A stretch of 5,597 nt of DNA from Chitinophagaceae bacterium (lineage in GTDB: Bacteria > Bacteroidota > Bacteroidia > Chitinophagales > Chitinophagaceae): assembly GCA_018061385.1 (NCBI GenBank), contig JAGOUF010000188.1, positions 1 through 5,597 of the forward strand, read 5' to 3'. Positions within the stretch are counted from its first letter, which is position 1. Every line of letters starts with the position of its first letter. Below are positions 1-5,597 of this stretch, in pieces. Made by a program: the position numbers and the translations under genes. The notes under the pieces were generated by a model, which searched no databases, was not told where the DNA came from, and saw only the letters and a list, made by a program, of their open reading frames with translations.

Positions 1-113
1 CCCAATAAGCCAAAAATTTCGCCTTCAAATACTTCAAAACTTATGCCTTTTACAGCATGAAAGTCGCCATACTTTTTATGTAAATCTTTTACTACAATTA
101 TTTGTTTGCTCAT
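1..113 (-). CDS. ABC transporter ATP-binding protein, N-terminal fragment (cut by window edge)
   Basis: The first 37 codons of an ABC ATPase are present; the rest lies beyond the left edge. The visible protein starts MSKQIIVVKDLHKKYG, continues with HAVKGISF, and ends EGEIFGLL plus a partial Gly codon, exactly where the Walker A loop (GPNGAGKT in this family) would begin. Tyr15 in KKYG fits the A-loop aromatic residue that stacks on adenine. The GEIFGLLG wording resembles the ATPases of ABC-2 type exporters (DrrA/CcmA-like, COG1131), but a 37-residue fragment cannot settle substrate or direction. The ATG at 113-111 lies 7 bp after the stop of the lipoprotein gene, so it is probably the third gene of an operon. 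The permease partner is expected beyond the edge. The ABC identity is secure; the subfamily is inferred. Confidence 0.88.
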   Translation of the reverse strand, partial: MSKQIIVVKDLHKKYGDFHAVKGISFEVFEGEIFGLL

Positions 114-120
114 ACTGTTG

Positions 121-573
121 TTATTCAAAAATGAATTTACTTTTATGTTCTAAATTAACACGTTCATTAAATTTAAAATCGAAATAAGAAGCACTGTCTT
201 TTTTTGCTCTGATCATTAATGCTGTTCTACCATATTCAATTCCAGCTTCATCAATGGCTTTCACTTTTACAATTTTTACAAAATCTTTTTCAAATATTAA
301 GTACATACTTAAAATATTTTCATTGCCTACTTTGTTTTGATTGTAATACAATTTGCCTGTTTTAACACCAGCTTGTTGCAATGCATCACTTAATTGTGCA
401 GTACTTTGAATAGACTTTTCAACACCAGTACCAATATTGGTTACAATATCGCTACCAACTTTTCCTGCTGATTCTGCTGTTTTATCAATGGCATTTTTAG
501 TACTATTTTTAACTCTATCGCAACTAAACAATACAATGGTTGCAAAGCACATTACAATTGTTATTCTAAACAT
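121..573 (-). CDS. Small lipoprotein of unknown function (150 aa)
   Basis: I do not recognise the family. The N-terminus (MFRITIVMCFATIVLFSC) is a lipoprotein signal: an Arg, a hydrophobic stretch, and an LFSC lipobox with Cys18 as the likely lipidated residue. Asp19 and Arg20 follow it, with no obvious run of acidic residues like the surface-export signal known in Bacteroidota, so a periplasm-facing anchor is more likely. Residues about 20-70 are rich in Ala, Ser, Thr, Lys and Asp and look like amphipathic helix without strong hydrophobic repeats. Residues about 73-150 look beta-rich with alternating hydrophobics (MYLIFEKDFVKIVKVKAID) and end FKFNERVNLEHKSKFIFE. The reading frame stays open upstream to 702, but that extension overlaps the preceding gene and would bury the signal peptide, so ATG 573 is chosen. 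It sits 7 bp after the upstream stop and 7 bp before the ABC ATPase start, which suggests an accessory role to that transporter (inference). Confidence 0.82.
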   Translation of the reverse strand: MFRITIVMCFATIVLFSCDRVKNSTKNAIDKTAESAGKVGSDIVTNIGTGVEKSIQSTAQLSDALQQAGVKTGKLYYNQNKVGNENILSMYLIFEKDFVKIVKVKAIDEAGIEYGRTALMIRAKKDSASYFDFKFNERVNLEHKSKFIFE

Positions 574-580
574 GTTTATA

Positions 581-1084
581 TTATTTACTAAGTGAAAAAG
601 CAAACCCAATATTTTGTTGTTGTGGAGCAAAGCCTGTGCTATAGCCTTTTTTTTGATCGTAATAGGCAGCAGCCAAAAGTAAATTTTTTTGTGCATGCAC
701 ATTCAATACTCCACCTGTTGCATTTAGTATAGCACTTGCACCAATTAAATACCAATTTACTTTACCTTGTTGAGATGATAAAAAAACATTCGCCAAAGGC
801 AAAGCAAATCCACCTACGAAAGTAAAAATATCTGCACTTGTTTTATTGGCTTTGTACTTTTTAAAATACATATTTAATTGATCATCGTTTAACTGATTGA
901 ACAAAATGCCCAGCTTATTTTTACCAATATACAATTTACCATCGTACACCAAACCTGGCCTAGAGAGTGGTGGAATAAATGTTAATCCTTTAGGACTATG
1001 GTAGTACAATTTTTCTGTAATAGAACTTTGTGCAAAGCCCTGAAGCATTGTAAATAAAAGAATAACAAGCATTGTTTGTTTCAT
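581..1084 (-). CDS. Secreted or membrane-associated protein of unknown function (167 aa)
   Basis: No family recognised. The protein has a convincing signal peptide (MKQTMLVILLFTMLQGFAQ), with cleavage likely after about residue 18-19. A polar segment with YDGKLYIGKNKLG (residues 47-59) follows, then two hydrophobic Gly/Ala-rich stretches at about 85-105 and 110-127, which could form a short membrane hairpin. The C-terminus is Gln/Gly-rich and ends GFAFSLSK; the terminal hydrophobic alternation could instead be a beta strand. The ATG at 1084-1082 is the only start that gives a complete signal peptide. It is the first gene of the tight cluster with the lipoprotein (7 bp downstream) and the ABC ATPase. 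It begins after the fbp terminator, so it needs its own promoter in 1085-1204. Expression as a real protein is likely given the signal peptide and packing; function is unknown. Confidence 0.78.
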   Translation of the reverse strand: MKQTMLVILLFTMLQGFAQSSITEKLYYHSPKGLTFIPPLSRPGLVYDGKLYIGKNKLGILFNQLNDDQLNMYFKKYKANKTSADIFTFVGGFALPLANVFLSSQQGKVNWYLIGASAILNATGGVLNVHAQKNLLLAAAYYDQKKGYSTGFAPQQQNIGFAFSLSK

Positions 1085-1100
1085 GAATATTTATTTAACC

Positions 1101-1113
1101 TATTGTAAAAATA
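1101..1113 (-). promoter_or_regulatory. Candidate -7 region of the small-protein/lipoprotein/ABC operon
   Basis: Read on the minus strand, this stretch is TATTTTTACAATA, whose first eight bases match the Bacteroidota -7 consensus TAnnTTTG except for the final base. It lies about 17-29 nt upstream of ATG 1084 and closely matches the stretch at the same relative place before fbp. There is no good TTTG-type -33 element at the expected distance, so the call is weak. Elsewhere between 1085 and 1204 I see nothing but AT-rich sequence. Confidence 0.22.
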
Positions 1114-1204
1114 GTTGTGTTAAGATAAATTACATTTATTTGTTTTGGGCATTTTACCAACAAGTACAATTGCTTATATTCAGTAAATTGTTCATTTTTT
1201 TGAA

Positions 1205-1236
1205 ACAAAAAAGCACCCAATAAATATTGAGTGCTT
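1205..1236 (-). terminator. Intrinsic terminator after fbp
   Basis: The minus-strand RNA reads AAGCACUCAAU, a four-base loop AUUU, then AUUGGGUGCUU, followed directly by further U residues (UUUU then GUUU). The stem is 11 bp and continuous, including one U-G wobble (bases 1230 and 1217). On the plus strand the same position would be a C-A mismatch and no U-tract follows the hairpin, so the element is built to work on minus-strand transcripts. It begins about 31 nt past the fbp stop codon and separates fbp from the small-protein/ABC operon. Confidence 0.85.
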
Positions 1237-1267
1237 ATATAAATTATAGCTTGAATGTAAAAACAGT

Positions 1268-2299
1268 TTATGCTTTTTTTGAAGCATTGTCTTTTACTAA
1301 ATAAGTATCTAATTCATCCATCATGTTTTTACTACCTATAAAGAAAGGTGTACGTTCATGCAATTCTGTAGGTGGAATATCTAAAATTCTAATTTTGCCA
1401 TCGGTTGCTCTACCTCCTGCTTTTTCAACAATAAATGCAAATGGATTGCACTCGTACAACAAACGAAGTTTACCTTTTGGCTTATCGGTTGTACCAGGAT
1501 ACGTAAAAATTCCACCTTTCAATAAGTTTCTATGCACATCGGCAACCATACTACCAATGTAGCGTTGAGTATACGGACCTCCGTCTAGTTTTGTTTTTTT
1601 CTGACAAGCAGTAATGTATTGTTTTACACCTTCATCATACTGAAAGAAATTACCATGATTTACAGAATATAATTTACCATCATCTGGGCATTGAATATCT
1701 GGATGACTTAAACTAAATTCTCCAATTTGTTGATCGAGTGTAAAACCATTTACGCCACGTTTGGTTGCATAAACCAACATTGTACTACTTCCATAAATTA
1801 CATAACCTGCTGCTACTTGCTTATTACCAGGTTGCAAAAAATCTTCTTTGGTACAAGGCAAACCCAATGGGCTAACTCTTCTATAAATACTAAAAATTGT
1901 ACCTATTGAAATATTTACATCTATGTTTCCACTACCATCTAATGGATCGAACATACAAATGTATTTGCTGTTGTTGCTAACAGGATCATCAAAAACAACA
2001 ATATCATCCAATTCTTCGCTAGCAATTCCTGCACAACTAATTCCATGTTTTAGTACTCCTACAAATTGATCGTTGGCATAAATATCTAGCTTCTTCACTT
2101 CTTCACCTTGTATATTGGTTGTTCCGTAATCGCCTAAAATATCAACCAACCCTGCTTTATTTACTTCTACATTTACTCGTTTTGCAGCAAGTCCTAAATC
2201 TCTCAACAAAGAACTTAACTCACCTGTTGCTGCAGGAAATTCTCTCATTTGTTGAATCGTAAATTCGTCTAAGGTTAAAATGTTTCTATTGATATTCAT
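1268..2299 (-). CDS. fbp: Fructose-1,6-bisphosphatase, class I
   Basis: Cytoplasmic gluconeogenic enzyme that hydrolyses fructose 1,6-bisphosphate to fructose 6-phosphate and phosphate with divalent metal. At 343 residues it is full length for class I. Visible signatures in order are: the N-terminal region [12 protein letters not shown] (9-20); ASEE (93-96) with metal-binding acidic residues; [11 protein letters not shown] (117-127), the metal/phosphate motif, with D118 and D121; [11 protein letters not shown] (131-141); [12 protein letters not shown] (246-257) and GGIFTYPGT (262-270), which bind substrate phosphate; and [14 protein letters not shown] (276-289), the family signature with the metal-binding Glu283. 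Gly124 replaces the Ser usual in the DGSSN form. The start at ATG 2299 gives the expected N-terminus. It lies 59 bp downstream of the permease, with a candidate promoter in the gap, and is followed by a strong terminator. Confidence 0.97.
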   Translation of the reverse strand: MNINRNILTLDEFTIQQMREFPAATGELSSLLRDLGLAAKRVNVEVNKAGLVDILGDYGTTNIQGEEVKKLDIYANDQFVGVLKHGISCAGIASEELDDIVVFDDPVSNNSKYICMFDPLDGSGNIDVNISIGTIFSIYRRVSPLGLPCTKEDFLQPGNKQVAAGYVIYGSSTMLVYATKRGVNGFTLDQQIGEFSLSHPDIQCPDDGKLYSVNHGNFFQYDEGVKQYITACQKKTKLDGGPYTQRYIGSMVADVHRNLLKGGIFTYPGTTDKPKGKLRLLYECNPFAFIVEKAGGRATDGKIRILDIPPTELHERTPFFIGSKNMMDELDTYLVKDNASKKA

Positions 2300-2311
2300 A
2301 AAGCAATTGTT

Positions 2312-2349
2312 TATTGTAAAAGTAAGTATCTATTAAAAAAAATGAACAA
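2312..2349 (-). promoter_or_regulatory. Candidate promoter of fbp
   Basis: On the minus strand a CTTG (TTG at 2349-2347) is followed after 22 nt by TACTTTTA (2324-2317). The latter matches the Bacteroidota -7 consensus TAnnTTTG except for its last base. The pair lies in the 59-bp gap between the permease stop and the fbp start and would give a 5' leader of only about 10-15 nt. The gap holds no hairpin terminator for the permease, so fbp may also be reached by read-through. The match is suggestive only, because AT-rich sequence yields such motifs by chance. Confidence 0.33.
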
Positions 2350-2358
2350 GAAAATAAT

Positions 2359-4044
2359 TTATTGGTTAGCCAACTTACTTTTTTTACGACCATATAAAAA
2401 ATAAATGGCCAAACCAAAGCCCATCCAAACAAAAAACCAAAGCCAACTAATTGGTGGAATTTCAATCATTAAATACATACAACACATTGCACCTAAAATA
2501 GGTATTAAAGAGTAATTGCGTAAAAAACTAAGTACAGCAATAACTAAAGCAATGGCTATAAATATGATGAACAATAATTCTTGATATCCTTCACTAGCAA
2601 TATTTGCAAACGCATCTTGTAAACGTTGATTGAATAACCAAATGAACAATGCTACTAAAATTGGAATAATAAATTTTCCATTGATGTATGGAAGTTTGAA
2701 ATTTCCTCCAACTGATTTACCTGTTAACTTTGGAAGCACTAAAACGCCCAAACAAACCAATACGAAAGCAAACAAAGTTCCAATACTCGTTAAATCCGTT
2801 ACAATACTTGCCGGTAAAAATAATGATGGAATGCCTACTAAACAACCTGTTACAATGGTAGCAAAAGAAGGTGTTTGAAATTTAGGATGCACTTTACCAA
2901 AACGTTTAGGCAGTAAGCCATCTCTACTCATACTCATCCAAATTCTTGGTTGCCCTAATTGAAAAACTAACAATACACTTGTGGTTGCAACTACTGCACT
3001 AATAGAAATAATGTAGCCAGTTTTTGTCATACCTAATTTTTCAAAAACAAACGCCAAGGGATCGCTTACGTTCAATTCAGAATAATTCACCATACCCGTT
3101 AACACCAATGCAATTAAAATGTACAAAACAGTACAAATGATTAATGAATAAATCATGCCTCTTGGTAAATCTCTTTGAGGGTTTTTACATTCCTCGGCAG
3201 TTGTGCTAATTGCATCAAAACCAATGTAGGCATAAAACACAGCAGAAACGCCAGCTAAAACGCCACCAAAACCATTGGGTAAAAAAGGGTTCCAATTGTT
3301 TGTATCAACATAAAAAAAGCCCATCACAATGATAAAAATAATTACAGCAATTTTAAAAAGAACCATGAAGTTGGTCATCTTTTTACTTTCTTTAATACCA
3401 ACATATGCCAAGCAAGTAATTAGTACAACAATTAATGCAGCAGGAAGATTTATAAAAATATGTTTCCCAGCAATAGTTGGTGCATTTGCAAAAGCATCTA
3501 TTGCCATTTGCATGGCACTTGTTAATGGTTTACCTGCACTTTGAGCTGCAATTGCATCGCCATAAGCAGATGAAGCAGTAAATGGATCTATTAACAACCA
3601 CGAGGGCAAATGAAGCCCCAAACCTCTTAATAAATTATCAAAATATCCACTCCAACTAATGGCCACAACAATGTTACCAATTGCATATTCTAATATTAAT
3701 GCCCAACCAATAATCCATGCAACCAACTCTCCAAAACTTACATAAGCATACGTATATGCACTTCCTGAAATGGGTACTCTACTTGCAAATTCTGCATAAC
3801 ACAATGCACTAAAACCACAAGTAACTGCTGTTATAATAAATAAAAAAACAACACCAGGACCGCCATCAAAACTTGCTTTACCAATAGTTGAAAAAATACC
3901 TGCACCAATTACGGCAGCAATGCCCATAAAAGTTAAATCTTTTACGGTTAATATTTTATTTAATTGCTGACCATGACCATCTGTATTTCCTGCGGCAGCT
4001 TCTGCAACTATTTTATCAATAGATTTTTTTCGGAATAACGACAT
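2359..4044 (-). CDS. APC-superfamily amino acid permease, cationic amino acid transporter type
   Basis: Inner-membrane amino acid transporter of 561 residues. After a polar 35-residue cytoplasmic N-terminus, helix 1 carries GIAAVIGAGIF (41-51), the unwound substrate-binding motif of the APC fold. Helix 6 carries FYAYIGFDAISTTAEE (270-285), followed by CKNPQRDLPRGM, typical of the CAT family (TC 2.A.3.3). I count about 14 hydrophobic segments, near 36-56, 63-85, 104-132, 197-217, 224-246, 260-283, 296-318, 341-364, 396-416, 418-438, 456-472, 488-508, 511-527 and 533-551. This fits CAT-type proteins rather than 12-helix APC members. A long soluble loop (about 145-195), rich in Ala, lies between helices 3 and 4. 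Substrate is not readable from sequence; basic or broad-range amino acids are plausible from the family. The C-terminus (GRKKSKLANQ) is positive, as expected for a cytoplasmic end. ATG 4044 is the only start retaining the usual polar leader. Confidence 0.94.
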   Translation of the reverse strand: MSLFRKKSIDKIVAEAAAGNTDGHGQQLNKILTVKDLTFMGIAAVIGAGIFSTIGKASFDGGPGVVFLFIITAVTCGFSALCYAEFASRVPISGSAYTYAYVSFGELVAWIIGWALILEYAIGNIVVAISWSGYFDNLLRGLGLHLPSWLLIDPFTASSAYGDAIAAQSAGKPLTSAMQMAIDAFANAPTIAGKHIFINLPAALIVVLITCLAYVGIKESKKMTNFMVLFKIAVIIFIIVMGFFYVDTNNWNPFLPNGFGGVLAGVSAVFYAYIGFDAISTTAEECKNPQRDLPRGMIYSLIICTVLYILIALVLTGMVNYSELNVSDPLAFVFEKLGMTKTGYIISISAVVATTSVLLVFQLGQPRIWMSMSRDGLLPKRFGKVHPKFQTPSFATIVTGCLVGIPSLFLPASIVTDLTSIGTLFAFVLVCLGVLVLPKLTGKSVGGNFKLPYINGKFIIPILVALFIWLFNQRLQDAFANIASEGYQELLFIIFIAIALVIAVLSFLRNYSLIPILGAMCCMYLMIEIPPISWLWFFVWMGFGLAIYFLYGRKKSKLANQ

Positions 4045-4080
4045 GTACAGTTAGTTTTAGTTTTGTTTAGAGAAATGGTG

Positions 4081-4110
4081 TGCTAATATAAGTAGTTCTA
4101 TTGCTAATAT
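4081..4110. repeat. Two direct copies of TGCTAATAT, 21 bp apart, upstream of the permease
   Basis: TGCTAATAT occurs at 4081-4089 and again at 4102-4110, a start-to-start distance of 21 bp, which is two helical turns. Both copies lie in the 127-bp gap before the permease gene, about 37 and 58 bp upstream of its ATG. Same-face tandem copies fit a regulator binding site, but the 9-mer is AT-rich and only two copies exist, so chance is a fair alternative. The first copy overlaps the candidate -7 element. Confidence 0.35.
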
Positions 4111-4114
4111 TAAA
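4083..4114 (-). promoter_or_regulatory. Candidate promoter of the permease gene
   Basis: The minus strand reads TTTA (4114-4111), a 20-nt spacer, then TATATTAG (4090-4083). Each element has one mismatch to the Bacteroidota pattern TTTG / TAnnTTTG, at near-ideal spacing. It would give a leader of about 30 nt before ATG 4044. It is embedded in the TGCTAATAT repeats. The rest of the 4045-4171 gap holds the weak hairpin near 4150-4174 and a short dyad around 4123-4135, and nothing else I can name. Confidence 0.3.
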
Positions 4115-4149
4115 CTTATGAACTGCTAGCCAGTAAAGAAGCCATCACG

Positions 4150-4174
4150 AAAAAGTAATTTTTATAAAAAATTA
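4150..4174 (-). terminator. Possible weak AT-only terminator overlapping a stop codon
   Basis: In the minus-strand RNA, UAAUUUUU (starting with the stop codon of the secreted-protein gene), a three-base loop UAU, then AAAAAUUA form an 8-bp perfect hairpin. It is followed by C and five U residues. The stem has no G-C pair, so it would be unstable compared with the fbp terminator. It may slow rather than end transcription, or be a chance product of the AT-rich sequence. Confidence 0.28.
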
Positions 4175-4714
4175 ATTACAACTGTAAAAAAATAATTGAT
4201 TGTTGAAAATTGGCTTTGCTCTATTTGAATAATCTGAATTTACAATTGATTGAACATAACATTTTTCATTTGTATTACTTGTAAATATCGCACTATAAGC
4301 TACAATAGATTCCTCATCTTTTACATAACTCACCAATCTATTTTCGGTTAAATCCACATCAAAATCTTTAAAATTTTCAATAACTAAATTCACAATTTCT
4401 TTTTGCTCTTGAATAACGAAGGCAGGCGAATTACTCTTCTTCCAAGTGATGATGATTCCTCTATTTTTCTTACCAAATCGTTTAACCCACTTCACTTCTA
4501 TCTTTGCAATGTTGGGTTCATTCTCCAATACTATTGCTAGGTTTTCAATAGACTCCTTGCTTGGTTTTACCAACTTAGCAAATCCATTTTCCATATTATT
4601 AAAAAGAATAGGAACTACTTTTTTTAGGTTCCCTTTTACTGTTACTTTTTCTTGTGCTACAACTGTTGAAACTGTTGCTAATACTACAAATAAGAGAAGG
4701 AGTATTTTTTTCAT
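4172..4714 (-). CDS. Secreted protein of unknown function (180 aa)
   Basis: No family recognised. The N-terminus MKKILLLLFVVLATVSTVVAQ is a clear type I signal peptide, with cleavage expected after Ala20; there is no lipobox Cys. The mature protein is about 160 residues, Lys/Asn/Glu-rich, and looks mixed alpha/beta: a probable helix near residues 51-66 (PSKESIENLAIVLENE), a strand-like KIEVKWVKRF, then GIIITWKK and further strands to the end. Only two cysteines remain in the mature part, Cys152 and Cys179 (second from the C-terminus), which could form a disulfide in the periplasm or outside. It starts 38 bp after the isoprenyl synthase stop with no terminator between, so the two may be co-transcribed. 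Nothing in the protein suggests a role in isoprenoid synthesis. The signal peptide and full-length open frame make it a likely real gene. Confidence 0.78.
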   Translation of the reverse strand: MKKILLLLFVVLATVSTVVAQEKVTVKGNLKKVVPILFNNMENGFAKLVKPSKESIENLAIVLENEPNIAKIEVKWVKRFGKKNRGIIITWKKSNSPAFVIQEQKEIVNLVIENFKDFDVDLTENRLVSYVKDEESIVAYSAIFTSNTNEKCYVQSIVNSDYSNRAKPIFNNQLFFYSCN

Positions 4715-4752
4715 GATGATTAAAATAGTATTGTATAAATTGAATAATGATT

Positions 4753-5597
4753 TTAAACGTCTCTCTGAATTAAATATTCAGCCAATTCCATTAGTGGTTT
4801 TTTTCTAGATGCTGTTACTGCAATATCGTCTAAATGCTGATAAGCAATTTGCAAATATTTTTCCTTTAATTCTTTTGCCCATCCATCTACATTACAAGCT
4901 TTAAAAATTGCCAACATTTTTTCTACTTTATTAGCTGAATTTTCTAGCATCAATTGTTCAATTTCACTTTTCTGTTCAGGTGTTGCTACTTCCAAAACAT
5001 GCAAGAACAAAAATGTTTTTTTGTTTTGGCGAATATCTCCACCAACATCTTTTCCAAATTTTTCTGGATCGCCAAAAGCATCTAAATAATCATCTTGTAT
5101 TTGAAAAGCAATGCCCAAGTTTTTTCCAAACTCATAGATGTGTTTACAATTACCCTCACTTGCACCACCCAATACTGCTCCAATTTCTAAACTTGCAGCA
5201 ATTAATACAGAAGTTTTTAAAGCAATCATTTGAATATAATCATTCAAATTAACCTGTAATTGTTGCTCAAAATCCATATCCATTTGCTGACCTTCACAAA
5301 CTTCTCTTGCCGATCTATTAAAAATGTGCAGTACTTTATGAATGTGTTGCGAATCAACCTTATTCAAATAATCGTAACAACGAATTACCATTACATCGCC
5401 ACTTAAAATAGCAGTACTGCTGCCATATTTTTTATGAACAGTTTCCATGCCTCTACGTAAAGGAGCTGCATCCATAATATCATCATGTATCAATGTAAAA
5501 TTGTGGAAGAGTTCGATTGCCTTAGCTGCTTCATAAGCATCATTACTAATTTCTCCAAATAGTTCATTGCCCATTAAACACATAACTGGCCTTATTC
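4753..5597 (-). CDS. Trans-isoprenyl diphosphate synthase (polyprenyl synthetase family), N-terminus cut by window edge
   Basis: Condenses isopentenyl diphosphate with an allylic diphosphate to make farnesyl-, geranylgeranyl- or longer prenyl diphosphates for quinones, carriers or carotenoids. The frame runs to the right edge. The codons before Met 5583 read IRPV, the end of the family's GGKRIRP substrate-binding motif, so Met 5583 is internal and roughly 40-50 residues are missing. Numbering from that Met: the first Asp-rich motif is HDDIMD (D34, D35, D38) followed by LRRG; KT is at 123-124; GQQMDMDFE is at 98-106; and the second Asp-rich motif is QDDYLD (D164, D165, D168) with GKDVGGD after it. 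All catalytic groups are intact. The first motif is the short DDxxD form without the two-residue insert of typical bacterial FPP synthases. Phe29, five residues before it, suggests a short to medium product (C15-C20). The secreted-protein gene follows after 38 bp. Confidence 0.95.
   Translation of the reverse strand, partial: IRPVMCLMGNELFGEISNDAYEAAKAIELFHNFTLIHDDIMDAAPLRRGMETVHKKYGSSTAILSGDVMVIRCYDYLNKVDSQHIHKVLHIFNRSAREVCEGQQMDMDFEQQLQVNLNDYIQMIALKTSVLIAASLEIGAVLGGASEGNCKHIYEFGKNLGIAFQIQDDYLDAFGDPEKFGKDVGGDIRQNKKTFLFLHVLEVATPEQKSEIEQLMLENSANKVEKMLAIFKACNVDGWAKELKEKYLQIAYQHLDDIAVTASRKKPLMELAEYLIQRDV

Noticed and set aside
574..702. Upstream extension of the lipoprotein reading frame to an earlier Met
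   Set aside because: It overlaps the end of the preceding secreted-protein gene in another frame, gives a Lys-rich odd N-terminus, and places the lipoprotein signal internally. The start at 573 explains all features.
1166..1191. Inverted repeat ACAATT / AATTGT with 14-nt spacing upstream of the 167-aa gene
   Set aside because: The arms are only 6 bp and AT-rich. Such pairs are expected by chance in this composition, and the position is far from the candidate -7 element.
1323..1562. Plus-strand open frame within fbp
   Set aside because: It lies wholly antisense to a highly conserved enzyme gene, has no recognisable protein features, and is a shadow of the coding frame.
3329..3544. Plus-strand open frame within the permease with hydrophobic content
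   Set aside because: The hydrophobicity arises from the antisense of membrane-helix codons. It has no independent support.
4123..4135. Dyad ACTG-CTAGC-CAGT in the gap before the permease
   Set aside because: A four-base arm is too short to call a terminator or operator, and no U-tract follows.
4446..4808. Plus-strand 120-codon frame spanning the secreted-protein start and the synthase end
   Set aside because: It is antisense to two supported genes, with no start-region signal and no recognisable domain.
5581..5583. Met at 5583 as the start of the isoprenyl synthase
   Set aside because: The frame continues upstream with IRPV, matching the conserved GGKRIRP motif, so this Met is internal and the gene is truncated by the window.

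Overview
The window is AT-rich. All seven protein genes I can support lie on the minus strand. Several features point to a Bacteroidota bacterium, possibly near the Chitinophagales: low GC, no Shine-Dalgarno sequences before the starts, candidate promoters resembling the TTTG / TAnnTTTG type, Gly/Lys/Asn-rich secreted proteins of no recognised family, and an APC permease of the 14-helix type. That placement is inferred from style, not from a marker gene.

In the direction of transcription (high to low coordinates), the first gene is a trans-isoprenyl diphosphate synthase (4753-5597) cut by the right window edge. Next is a small secreted protein of unknown function (4172-4714), 38 bp downstream. 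After a 127-bp gap comes a 561-residue amino acid permease of the cationic amino acid transporter type (2359-4044). Class I fructose-1,6-bisphosphatase (fbp, 1268-2299) follows after 59 bp. A clear intrinsic terminator at about 1205-1236 closes this group. The first two genes may be co-transcribed. The permease and fbp each have a weak candidate promoter, so they may be separate units or a partly read-through group.

Beyond the terminator, a compact second cluster starts. It holds a secreted or membrane-associated small protein (581-1084), a 150-residue lipoprotein (121-573), and the first 37 codons of an ABC transporter ATPase (1-113) that runs out of the left edge. Both junctions have only 7 bp between stop and start, so this is very probably one operon for a transporter or envelope function.

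Functionally the right part is housekeeping: isoprenoid precursor elongation, amino acid uptake or exchange, and gluconeogenesis. I see no reason in the sequence why these genes should work together. I found no mobile element, CRISPR array, tRNA, rRNA, riboswitch or phage gene, and no non-coding stretch over 300 bp. The least understood parts are the two small-protein neighbours of the ABC ATPase and the orphan secreted protein beside the isoprenyl synthase. Nothing here makes a strong case for a new biological system.
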